Of a stretch of 7,005 bases of DNA, positions 1 through 6,020 are shown piece after piece. The first letter of the stretch is position 1; each line of letters starts with the position of its first letter. The notes below the pieces were generated by a model. The model was given only the letters and a program-made list of their open reading frames with translations. It did not search any database and had not been told where the DNA came from. The position numbers were made by a program, and so were the translations under genes. Origin of the DNA: Fidelibacterota bacterium. Lineage in GTDB: Bacteria; Fidelibacterota; UBA2242; JAFGTP01. The DNA lies in the NCBI GenBank assembly GCA_021734005.1, contig JAIPJV010000111.1, forward strand, positions 1 to 7,005. Direction: 5' to 3'.

Positions 1-67
1 CAATAGATTAAGCAGTTGTTGTGCTCTATTTATTTAGACAATCATTATCCAAGATGAGGAGGAAAAG
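1..67 (+). other. Leader region upstream of the AGCS transporter gene
   Basis: No gene is recognisable here. All three forward frames are closed by stops (TAG at 4-6, TAA at 8-10, TAG at 34-36), so at most a few C-terminal codons of an upstream gene could be present and they cannot be identified. The stretch is AT-rich, and I could not find a convincing -35/-10 pair. Its one clear signal is the purine-rich AGGAGG at 57-62, which serves the TTG start at 68. Confidence 0.5.
57..62 (+). promoter_or_regulatory. Shine-Dalgarno site deciding a TTG start
   Basis: AGGAGG lies five bases before the TTG at 68. This is a full-strength ribosome-binding site at good spacing, and no ATG or GTG in frame is better placed. 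It is the main reason for accepting the rare TTG codon as the start of the transporter gene. Confidence 0.8.
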
Positions 68-1771
68 TTGGATACTTTAACACATGTTTTAGAGACGCTG
101 GCAGATTTCATTTGGGCAACTCCTTCATTTTTCCCTTTTATGATCGTGCTGTTACTATTCGCCGGTTTTTTTATGACAATGAGAACGCGAGCCATTCAGA
201 TCAGACGATTTTTCCATGGTTGGAAAGTAATCATGGGAAAATTCGATGATCCAGATGACCAGGGTGATATTTCCCATTTTCAGGCTATTTCAGCTGCCCT
301 TTCCGCAACCGTTGGTATTGGCAATATTGCTGGCGTAGCCACAGCAATCCATTACGGTGGTCCCGGCGCTCTATTCTGGATGTGGATCACTGCTATTCTG
401 GGTATGTCATTAAAATTTGGGTCAGCGACATTGAGCCTGAAATTTCGGGACATTACTCCGGAAGGTGAAGTTGCTGGTGGTCCCATGTACTACATAAAAA
501 AGGGTATGGGGAAAAAATTTACCTGGATGGCTATGCTTTTTGCTACCATGTTAATGATCTCTGCTATGGCTACTGGTAATACAATTCAATCCTTTACAAT
601 TGCCGATCAAATGCGAGCCTCTTTTTCCATTCCAACCTGGATAACCGGAGTTTTTACAGCAACATTCATAGCCATTGTTATAATTGGTGGTGTAAAAAGA
701 ATTGGGCGGGTAGCTTCCATCCTGGCTCCGTTCATGTGTGCTTTATATATATTAGGTGGGCTCACTATTTTGGCTCTCAATATAACTGAAATTCCGGACA
801 CTTTTGGCTTAATTTTCAGATCGGCTTTTACCCATAGTGCGCAGATTGGTGGTTTTGCTGGTGCAGGATTCATGTATATGCTTATGTGGGGTATTAAGCG
901 AGGATTGTTTTCCAATGAAGCCGGTCAAGGTAGTGCACCTGTAGCCCATGCTGCTGCCAAAACCAAAGAACCGGCCCGCGAAGGTATAGTTGCCATGCTG
1001 GGCCCTTTCATAGATACAATTTCAGTTTGCACAATAACAGGTCTGGTTATTATCACTACTGGTGTCTGGAAAGACAAACAACCCTCCAAAATTGTTGTCA
1101 ATGCTCAGAATGATATTGCTGTAATTGAACAAGGCACCAAAATAGGTCAAAATGCCCAGCTTGATGAAAAACATATTCTCGCCAATACAAGTTTTCAGGT
1201 AAAAAATGGGAAAACTGAGAGTGTGAATTTTGTCAAGAATCATGGCACAGTTGACAATGCTATTTTACTAGTTGAAGAAGAACCTTATACAGGAACTGTT
1301 CACATTAACTCTGAAAAATTAATGCATCTGAAAAACAGTGATAAGCAGCTCTATTTGAAAGGTGAGATGATGAAAAACGGATCACCATTGACCTCCTGGG
1401 CTTTCAAAAGAGGCTTAAGGTTGTTAGGTAATTGGGGCGGCATGATTATCACCTTTGGTGTGCTCCTTTTTGGTCTTTCAACCTCAATATCCTGGTCTTA
1501 TTATGGGAATCGAGGGGCTTATTTTCTATTTGGTCACAAAGGAGCTGAAGCTTACAAATATTTTTTTATAGTGTTCAATTTCATTGGCGCTATAATATCT
1601 CTGGAAGCTGTGTGGGCTTTTGGAGATTTTGCTCTGGGTATGATGGCCATTCCAAATTTAATTGCTTTGATCTATCTGTCGGGAACCATTAAAGATGAAG
1701 CCCAAAAATATACCAGCAAAAAACATCTTACTTACCAGGAAAAGCTGGAACTCAAAAAACAAAAGGAGTAG
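68..1771 (+). CDS. AGCS-family sodium:alanine (amino acid) symporter with a large inserted domain
   Basis: This is a 567-residue inner-membrane protein of the alanine/glycine:cation symporter family (LeuT-like fold), which imports small amino acids with Na+ or H+. Family signatures are visible: GIGNIAGVATAI at residues 83-94, GGPGALFWMW at 97-106, and GIKRGLFSNEAGQGSAP at 275-291 followed by an Ala-rich AHAAAKTKEP stretch. About ten hydrophobic segments are evident, roughly at 21-37, 79-95, 100-120, 152-168, 190-208, 216-238, 260-275, 305-331, 455-475, 497-515 and 520-540. Family members are usually about 450-490 residues. The excess is a hydrophilic, apparently beta-rich insertion at about 334-438, between the helix ending in VIITTG and the PLTSWAF segment. 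The charged tail (541-567) is probably cytoplasmic. The start is TTG behind a strong SD. The gene leads a three-gene run. The exact substrate cannot be read from the sequence. Confidence 0.93.
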   Translation: MDTLTHVLETLADFIWATPSFFPFMIVLLLFAGFFMTMRTRAIQIRRFFHGWKVIMGKFDDPDDQGDISHFQAISAALSATVGIGNIAGVATAIHYGGPGALFWMWITAILGMSLKFGSATLSLKFRDITPEGEVAGGPMYYIKKGMGKKFTWMAMLFATMLMISAMATGNTIQSFTIADQMRASFSIPTWITGVFTATFIAIVIIGGVKRIGRVASILAPFMCALYILGGLTILALNITEIPDTFGLIFRSAFTHSAQIGGFAGAGFMYMLMWGIKRGLFSNEAGQGSAPVAHAAAKTKEPAREGIVAMLGPFIDTISVCTITGLVIITTGVWKDKQPSKIVVNAQNDIAVIEQGTKIGQNAQLDEKHILANTSFQVKNGKTESVNFVKNHGTVDNAILLVEEEPYTGTVHINSEKLMHLKNSDKQLYLKGEMMKNGSPLTSWAFKRGLRLLGNWGGMIITFGVLLFGLSTSISWSYYGNRGAYFLFGHKGAEAYKYFFIVFNFIGAIISLEAVWAFGDFALGMMAIPNLIALIYLSGTIKDEAQKYTSKKHLTYQEKLELKKQKE

Positions 1772-1774
1772 CGT

Positions 1775-2569
1775 TTGATAAATAATAATGGTTTAATCCA
1801 CCTCTATCATAATGCTGTTGATATTAGTAAAGCTGCTGGTGATTTCATCAAGCGCAATGCTTCCGAAAGTCTGAAAATTGATTACAAGGGACGGGCTAAC
1901 ATGGTCACTCAGATCGATAAGCAATCTGAGCAGCTCATCCGCGACGCCATTTCAGAAAGATATCCTGAGCATCAGATATTAGGAGAGGAATCGGCTGACA
2001 AAGCCACCGATTCACAAGTCAAATGGATAGTCGATCCAGTCGATGGAACAACCAATTTTGTCCACAATCATCATATGGTTGCCGTTTCGATTGGTATTGC
2101 TATTGACGATGAAATGATGATTGGTGTTGTCAATTGTCCCTTTCTCAATGAAATTTTTACGGCTATCAAGAATCAGGGCGCTTATCTAAATGGTAGGAAG
2201 ATCCAGGTTTCTACTGTTAACAGTATGGAAAATGGCCTGTTTGGCACAGGTTTTCCCTACGAATTGAATGATCATTTTTATAAAAATATGGAAATTTTCA
2301 AGAAGATCTATGAAAATTCGCAGGGCGTGCGACGAGGCGGTTCAGCAGCTATAGATATGTGCTATACAGCCTGTGGTAGATTTGATGGTTTCTGGGAATT
2401 CGATCTAAACCCCTGGGACATTGCAGCCGGCTCGCTTATAATTCAAGAAGCTGGAGGGCAGATTTGCAATTTTTCCGGCCAGGCTTTTGATCTTTATGAT
2501 GGTGAAGTTCTGGCTACGAACAGGAATCTACAGAAGCCCATGCTGAAAATGATCAACGAAATTTTATAG
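1775..2569 (+). CDS. Inositol monophosphatase family protein
   Basis: This 264-residue soluble enzyme belongs to the Mg2+-dependent, Li+-sensitive phosphatase superfamily (IMPase/SuhB), which hydrolyses small phosphomonoesters such as inositol 1-phosphate. The metal-binding motifs are intact: GEES at residues 70-73, WIVDPVDGTTNFVH at 84-97 (metal ligands Asp87 and Asp90), and the C-terminal WDIAAG at 214-219 with Asp215. Length and motif spacing are normal for the family. The start is TTG at 1775, served by AGGAG at 1764-1768 inside the end of the transporter gene. The two genes are only 3 bases apart, which implies co-transcription and probably translational coupling. Relatives in this superfamily act on histidinol phosphate, fructose 1,6-bisphosphate or pAp. 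The motifs do not separate these, although NrnA downstream makes a pAp role less necessary. The family call is secure, the substrate is not. Confidence 0.93.
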   Translation: MINNNGLIHLYHNAVDISKAAGDFIKRNASESLKIDYKGRANMVTQIDKQSEQLIRDAISERYPEHQILGEESADKATDSQVKWIVDPVDGTTNFVHNHHMVAVSIGIAIDDEMMIGVVNCPFLNEIFTAIKNQGAYLNGRKIQVSTVNSMENGLFGTGFPYELNDHFYKNMEIFKKIYENSQGVRRGGSAAIDMCYTACGRFDGFWEFDLNPWDIAAGSLIIQEAGGQICNFSGQAFDLYDGEVLATNRNLQKPMLKMINEIL

Positions 2570-2580
2570 ATAGGTGGGTA

Positions 2581-3171
2581 ATGCTCGATTTTTTGATTGG
2601 ACTGGATACAAAATTATTCATTTTTTTGAATGGTTTACATGCCGATTTTCTTGATCAAATAATGTGGGTGATCAGCGCCAAAGAAACCTGGTATCCCTTT
2701 TATCTGGTTTTGATTGGTCTTTTGATCTATATTTATCGTAAAAAGTCGATCTGGATCATACTTGGCCTGGCGATTTTGATAACCTTATCTGATCAGATTT
2801 CTGTAAAAATATTCAAAGATGGATTTCAGCGATTGCGTCCCAGCCACAACGAGGCTCTCTCTAATATAATTCACATTTTGCATGGCAAGCGGGGCGGCAA
2901 ATTTGGATTTGTTAGTTCCCATGCTGCCAATACTTTTGCCGGAGCAACTTTCATTGCCAAACTGGTTGATCTTCGCAGCCTGCGCTGGTTCATGTATAGC
3001 TGGGCGGCAGTTGTTTCTTATAGCCGCATATATCTGGGCGTTCACTATCCTGCCGATATTGTTGGCGGTGCATTATTAGGCATCTTTTTAGGCTTGATAA
3101 TTGTTTTTATTCTGAAGAAATGGGCTATAAAAGATCAGCAATTTGAACTAGGTGTGCCAATCAGTAAATAA
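2581..3171 (+). CDS. PAP2-family membrane phosphatase
   Basis: This 196-residue membrane protein belongs to the type 2 phosphatidic acid phosphatase superfamily, whose members dephosphorylate lipid phosphates such as phosphatidylglycerophosphate, phosphatidate or undecaprenyl pyrophosphate. All three catalytic motifs are present: KX6RP at residues 79-87 (Lys79, Arg86, Pro87), the SSH form of motif 2 at 112-114 (His114), and SRX5HX3D at 148-159 (Arg149, nucleophile His155, Asp159). Hydrophobic segments lie at roughly 38-52, 57-75, 111-128, 136-147 and 160-178. This fits the usual arrangement in which the active site faces outward near the membrane surface. The ATG at 2581 follows the IMPase stop by 11 bases, with an AGGTGG-like SD at 2572-2577. 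The gene is probably the last of the three-gene operon. Which lipid is the substrate cannot be told. Confidence 0.92.
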   Translation: MLDFLIGLDTKLFIFLNGLHADFLDQIMWVISAKETWYPFYLVLIGLLIYIYRKKSIWIILGLAILITLSDQISVKIFKDGFQRLRPSHNEALSNIIHILHGKRGGKFGFVSSHAANTFAGATFIAKLVDLRSLRWFMYSWAAVVSYSRIYLGVHYPADIVGGALLGIFLGLIIVFILKKWAIKDQQFELGVPISK

Positions 3172-3427
3172 CTCTCGGGCATAATTTTTCATATTTTTCT
3201 TATTTAATGGATTGGATTTGGATGAAATCCTCCTGAGTGACGATCATTATCAACCACTTTATTCAAACCATTTTACCACTGATAAAAATAACGAATATAT
3301 CCATATTTTATAATCTATTGACAAAAATACTAAACAAATTCTGTAAGTTCCAATTTTATACAAATAAACCGATCAATAATAATTTTTCTCAAAAATCTGC
3401 TAAGAGGGGTTTCTTTTTTAATAAAAA

Positions 3428-3436
3428 TGATATATA
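3428..3436 (+). promoter_or_regulatory. Possible extended -10 element for nrnA
   Basis: TGATATATA resembles an extended -10 (TG-N-TATAAT), but no good -35 lies 16-18 bases upstream (TTTCTT at 3410-3415). It would place the transcript start near 3443-3445, inside the palindrome at 3437-3459. In so AT-rich a region such matches arise by chance, and a competing -35-like TTGACA lies at 3318. Weak inference only. Confidence 0.2.
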
Positions 3437-3459
3437 TTAACGGATTTCTAAATCGTTAA
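3437..3459 (+). repeat. Near-perfect palindrome upstream of nrnA
   Basis: The left arm TTAACGGATTT (3437-3447) and right arm AAATCGTTAA (3450-3459) pair over 10 positions, with one extra G (3442 or 3443) bulged in the left arm and CT between the arms. It ends 17 bases before the nrnA ATG. The two-base centre makes it look more like a dimeric repressor's operator than an efficient hairpin, though a 9-pair hairpin with a 4-base loop is possible in the mRNA leader. It is not a terminator, because no T-run follows. Confidence 0.5.
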
Positions 3460-3476
3460 TAAACTGGAATTGAAAT

Positions 3477-4481
3477 ATGGAGAAAAGAGACTGGAGCGAA
3501 ATATTAGAACAAATTGACCGGCATGAAAAAATCCTGGTCACAACTCACATTCATCCTGATGGTGATGGTCTGGGTTCAGAGAAGGCAATTTACATTTTAT
3601 TGAAAAGACTAGGGAAAGAGGTTAAAATCATGAATCCTGATCCTCTTCCCTATGAATACAATTTTTTAAATAATGACAATATTTTTAACCATTATTCAGA
3701 AAGCGGGCATCCGGGAATAATTGATGAATATGACCTGACAATCGTGCTTGATATCGGTTCTATAATTCGTCTGGGAGAAGTTGGCCAACAGATGCGGGAG
3801 ACTTCCCGTCCCATTGTTTGTATTGACCATCATCCTATTCGGCATGATTCTTTTGATTATGAAATGGTTGATCCGCATGTTTCATCAACAGCCATTCTTC
3901 TTTATGATATATTCCAGAATCATTTTCCCGATTTTTTCAATCTTGAAATTGCAGAGGCTCTCTATACTGGAATATTAACTGATACTGGCTCTTTTCGCTT
4001 TAAAAATACGGATACTGAGACCATGGAAATTGCTACAGAACTGGTGAGAATGGGAATTGTACCCGGAGAAATTTACAACAGAATCTATGAAAATCGGCTC
4101 CCGGAACAGACAAAACTGTTGGGAATGGTTCTGCAAAATATCAATTATGAACTGGATGGAAAAATTGCCTGGTTCAAAATTGATAAAGAATTGCTTGATA
4201 AAGCCGGGGCAAAGGCCGAAAATATTGAAGGATTTACCGACTTTGTTAGAGGAATTCGAGGAGTCGAAGTTGCTGTAAAATTTCTGGAGAATTCCGACCA
4301 GCATACCAGAATCAATTTTCGTTCAAAAGGCAAAATCGTGATCAATAAATTAGCCAAACAATTTAATGGTGGTGGTCATCCTTATGCGGCTGGTGCTGAA
4401 ATATTCAAAGACATGGATAGAGCCATCGAGACTCTGCTACCGGAACTCAAGAAATGCGTTCAGGAACAGCTTGATAATTAA
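3477..4481 (+). CDS. nrnA: DHH/DHHA1 nano-RNase and pAp phosphatase, NrnA type
   Basis: This 334-residue cytoplasmic phosphoesterase matches the bifunctional oligoribonuclease/pAp phosphatase family, which degrades 2-5 nt RNAs and dephosphorylates 3'-phosphoadenosine 5'-phosphate using Mn2+. The N-terminal DHH domain carries the metal ligands in order: HIHPDGD at residues 24-30 (His24, Asp28, Asp30), VLDIGS at 90-95 (Asp92), the name-giving DHH at 118-120, and GILTDTGSFRF at 165-175 (Asp169). The C-terminal DHHA1 RNA-binding domain ends with the substrate-binding GGGHPYAAGA at 298-307, preceded by VRGIRGVEVAV at 257-267. Length is typical (about 310-340). The SD is weak (GGA at 3466-3468, eight bases before ATG). 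The gene follows a 305-base gap and precedes a 115-base gap, so it is probably expressed alone. Other DHH proteins (RecJ, GdpP) are much longer. Confidence 0.93.
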   Translation: MEKRDWSEILEQIDRHEKILVTTHIHPDGDGLGSEKAIYILLKRLGKEVKIMNPDPLPYEYNFLNNDNIFNHYSESGHPGIIDEYDLTIVLDIGSIIRLGEVGQQMRETSRPIVCIDHHPIRHDSFDYEMVDPHVSSTAILLYDIFQNHFPDFFNLEIAEALYTGILTDTGSFRFKNTDTETMEIATELVRMGIVPGEIYNRIYENRLPEQTKLLGMVLQNINYELDGKIAWFKIDKELLDKAGAKAENIEGFTDFVRGIRGVEVAVKFLENSDQHTRINFRSKGKIVINKLAKQFNGGGHPYAAGAEIFKDMDRAIETLLPELKKCVQEQLDN

Positions 4482-4596
4482 ATATTATTTGAAATGATTC
4501 TTTATTATTATAAAAATGTGATTTTTTAGGAACTAGAGTCCCTTTGAAATATATAAAATAGATAGAAGGGTTAAATATTAAATCTTTGGAGATCTT
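4482..4596 (+). promoter_or_regulatory. AT-rich gap before the dcd-ispH pair, probable promoter region
   Basis: This 115-base non-coding stretch has TATTAT/TATAAA-like sequences at 4503-4514 about 14 bases after a TTGAAA (4489-4494), and a second TTGAAA at 4544-4549 without a well-spaced -10. Neither pair has ideal spacing, so the promoter is assumed from position and composition rather than shown. TGGAG at 4587-4591 is a good SD, five bases before the dcd ATG. Confidence 0.3.
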
Positions 4597-5148
4597 ATGA
4601 CAGTCAAACCTGATAATTGGATAGCAAAAATGGCCCGAGAGAAAAAAATGATCGAGCCATTTTCACAGGAACAATCTAGCAAAGAGACAATTTCCTATGG
4701 TGTTTCTGCCTATGGATATGATATCAGATTATCTGATGAATTTAAAATATTTAAAGGAAATGGTGATCAACCCATTGATCCGAAAAATATGAATGATGAG
4801 TTTTTTGAGAATTTTAAAGGGAAAGAATGCATAATTCCGCCCAACAGTTTTGTTCTGGCTAAAAGTCTGGAATACTTTCGCATTCCAAAGAAAGTGATCA
4901 CTATTGCTGATGGTAAGTCAACTTATGCCCGCTGCGGAATTATTGCTAATGTAACTCCCTTTGAACCGGAGTGGGAAGGTTTTGCTACTCTTTCTATCTC
5001 CAATACTGCGCCTCAGCCAGCCAAACTTTATGCTGGTGAAGGTATTTGCCAGCTGCTATTTTTTGAGAGTGATGAGGAATGTGGTATAAGTTATGCTGAC
5101 AAAAATGGCCGCTATCAAGCCCAAAAGGGAATCACTCATGCCCGCTAA
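4597..5148 (+). CDS. dcd: dCTP deaminase homologue lacking the catalytic glutamate
   Basis: This 183-residue protein is of the trimeric dCTP deaminase/dUTPase superfamily; dCTP deaminase makes dUTP for dTMP synthesis. It resembles the longer Chlamydia/Rickettsia-style Dcd throughout: ISYGVSAYGYDIRLSDEFKI at residues 32-51, CIIPPNSF at 78-85, GKSTYARCG at 106-114, NVTPFEPEWEG at 118-128, and LLFFESDEEC at 153-162. Ser108 and Arg112 correspond to E. coli Ser111 and Arg115. The striking exception is TLSISN at 131-136. Aligned on the preceding Trp and Gly, family members read TLEISN or TLEFSN, and that Glu (E. coli Glu138) is the general base of deamination. Here it is Ser133 (TCT). Length and frame are intact, so the gene is not obviously decaying. 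The start has TGGAG five bases upstream. The 3' end overlaps ispH by 11 bases. Fold assignment is secure, classical activity is doubtful. Confidence 0.9.
   Translation: MTVKPDNWIAKMAREKKMIEPFSQEQSSKETISYGVSAYGYDIRLSDEFKIFKGNGDQPIDPKNMNDEFFENFKGKECIIPPNSFVLAKSLEYFRIPKKVITIADGKSTYARCGIIANVTPFEPEWEGFATLSISNTAPQPAKLYAGEGICQLLFFESDEECGISYADKNGRYQAQKGITHAR
5126..5130 (+). promoter_or_regulatory. Shine-Dalgarno site choosing the ispH start
   Basis: AGGGA lies seven bases before the ATG at 5138, inside the dcd reading frame. The upstream in-frame ATGs at 5093 and 5105 lack a comparable site and would add residues that only mirror the dcd coding sequence. I therefore start ispH at 5138. Confidence 0.7.
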
Positions 5149-5980
5149 AAAGCTTCAAATAATTGAAGCCCGTGAAATGGGTTTCTGCGCCGGTGTTAAA
5201 CAGGCGATTAAGAAAGCTGAAGAAGGTTGCCAGAAATATGGCCAGATTCAAATGCTGGGTGATATTGTGCATAATGAAAATGTTGTTCAGGATTTGAGTG
5301 ATAAAGGCGTTATTGTTGTGGGCAGCCTTGAAGATGCTGATACCAGCATACCTCTTTTATTTCGGGCTCATGGCACACCTGTTGAGACCTGGAAAAAAGC
5401 GCAGGAAATGGGTTTTGAAATCATTGATGCAACCTGTCCTCTGGTCAAGGATATTCACAATAAAGCCAGAATTCTGGAAAAAGAGGATCGCCAGGTCTTT
5501 ATTATTGGCGATCATGGTCATGATGAAGTGGAAGGCATTGCCAGCCAAATTGCTAATCCAATCATACTTTCAGAAGTTGATGATATCCCAGACAAAAAAT
5601 TTGCAAAAGCAGGAGTTGTAGTCCAATCAACCCAGGATATTGGTGATGTTCAAAATATTATCGGCCATCTAATCAGGACTATAGAAGATTTGCGGATTTT
5701 TAATACTATTTGCGCTCCTACCCGGAATAGACAGCAGGCCGTAAAACAATTATCCCAAAAGAATGATCTTGTAATCATCATTGGGTCGTTTACCAGTGCC
5801 AATACTAAAAGACTGGTGCAGGTCGCCCAAACAATTAACCCAAATACAAAACAGGTGGAAGGTGCTGACGATTTGAAACCAAAATGGTTCAAAGATATCG
5901 AAACTGTGGGCATTTCCGCAGGTGCCTCCACTCCGGATAATATTATCAAGGAAGTAAAAAGAAAAATTACTTCATTTTGA
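5138..5980 (+). CDS. ispH: 4-hydroxy-3-methylbut-2-enyl diphosphate reductase
   Basis: IspH (LytB) is a cytoplasmic [4Fe-4S] enzyme that reduces HMBPP to IPP and DMAPP in the last step of the MEP isoprenoid pathway. With the start at 5138 it has 280 residues. The three cluster cysteines are present: Cys17 in GFCAGV, Cys100 in DATCPLV and Cys192 in NTICAPTRNRQQAV. Substrate-binding motifs are also intact: IVHN with His45, RAHGT with His78, GHDEVEG at 127-133 with His128 and Glu130, QST at 163-165, GSFTSANTKRL at 216-226, and GISAGASTPD at 258-267. An in-frame start at 5093 would add 15 residues but has no good SD and sits deep in dcd. The 11-base overlap with dcd suggests translational coupling. 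Its presence shows the organism makes isoprenoids from DXP. Confidence 0.95.
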   Translation: MPAKKLQIIEAREMGFCAGVKQAIKKAEEGCQKYGQIQMLGDIVHNENVVQDLSDKGVIVVGSLEDADTSIPLLFRAHGTPVETWKKAQEMGFEIIDATCPLVKDIHNKARILEKEDRQVFIIGDHGHDEVEGIASQIANPIILSEVDDIPDKKFAKAGVVVQSTQDIGDVQNIIGHLIRTIEDLRIFNTICAPTRNRQQAVKQLSQKNDLVIIIGSFTSANTKRLVQVAQTINPNTKQVEGADDLKPKWFKDIETVGISAGASTPDNIIKEVKRKITSF

Positions 5981-6010
5981 TTAAGATTTTTATAACTTAT
6001 GTTCTAAACG

Positions 6011-6015
6011 AGGAG
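6011..6015 (+). promoter_or_regulatory. Shine-Dalgarno site of pdxS
   Basis: AGGAG lies five bases before the ATG at 6021, in the 40-base gap after ispH. No clear promoter is seen in that gap, so pdxS may be read through from the dcd-ispH transcript. Confidence 0.7.
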
Positions 6016-6020
6016 TATTT

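Larger units (their letters stand above)
3172..3476 (+). other. 305-base AT-rich intergenic region, end of one operon and start of the next
   Basis: No credible gene is seen. A 67-codon open frame at 3237-3440 is Asn/Ile/Lys/Phe-rich, has no SD and resembles no family, so I treat it as chance. Elements visible: an inverted repeat with arms GGATTT (3214-3219) and AAATCC (3225-3230), loop of 5, not followed by a T-run; a perfect -35-like TTGACA at 3318-3323 with only a poor -10 (CTGTAA at 3341-3346) at 17 bases; a very weak AAGA/TCTT repeat at 3402-3415 running into Ts; an extended -10-like TGATATATA at 3428-3436; and a palindrome at 3437-3459. The region probably separates two transcription units, with the nrnA promoter in its right half. 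Confidence 0.6.

Noticed and set aside
607..915. Minus-strand open frames under the transporter and other genes
   Set aside because: They lie opposite well-supported genes with conserved motifs, lack ribosome-binding sites and encode no recognisable proteins. They are shadows.
3214..3230. GGATTT/AAATCC hairpin after the PAP2 gene as an intrinsic terminator
   Set aside because: The stem is only 6 pairs with 4 A-T pairs, and no T-run follows on the + strand, so it lacks the form of a Rho-independent terminator. It may be chance.
3318..3346. Perfect -35-like TTGACA as the nrnA promoter
   Set aside because: The hexamer 17 bases downstream, CTGTAA, is a poor -10, and 16 or 18 bases gives nothing better. 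Kept only as a note.
3237..3440. A 67-codon open frame in the gap before nrnA
   Set aside because: It has no ribosome-binding site, a composition dictated by AT-rich DNA (Asn, Ile, Lys, Phe), no recognisable motif, and it overlaps the likely nrnA promoter region.
4529..4542. GGAACT/AGTCCC inverted repeat before dcd
   Set aside because: There is one mismatch and a two-base loop, so it is too short and imperfect to support a hairpin or operator call.
5093..5137. Upstream start for ispH adding 15 residues
   Set aside because: There is no good ribosome-binding site, the added residues match nothing at IspH N-termini and lie within dcd. The ATG at 5138 has AGGGA seven bases before it.
5951..5973. 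Inverted repeat GAAGTAA/TTACTTC across the end of ispH as a terminator
   Set aside because: There are seven pairs with only two G-C, a nine-base A-rich loop, coding overlap and a broken T-tract. pdxS probably needs readthrough, so I do not call it.
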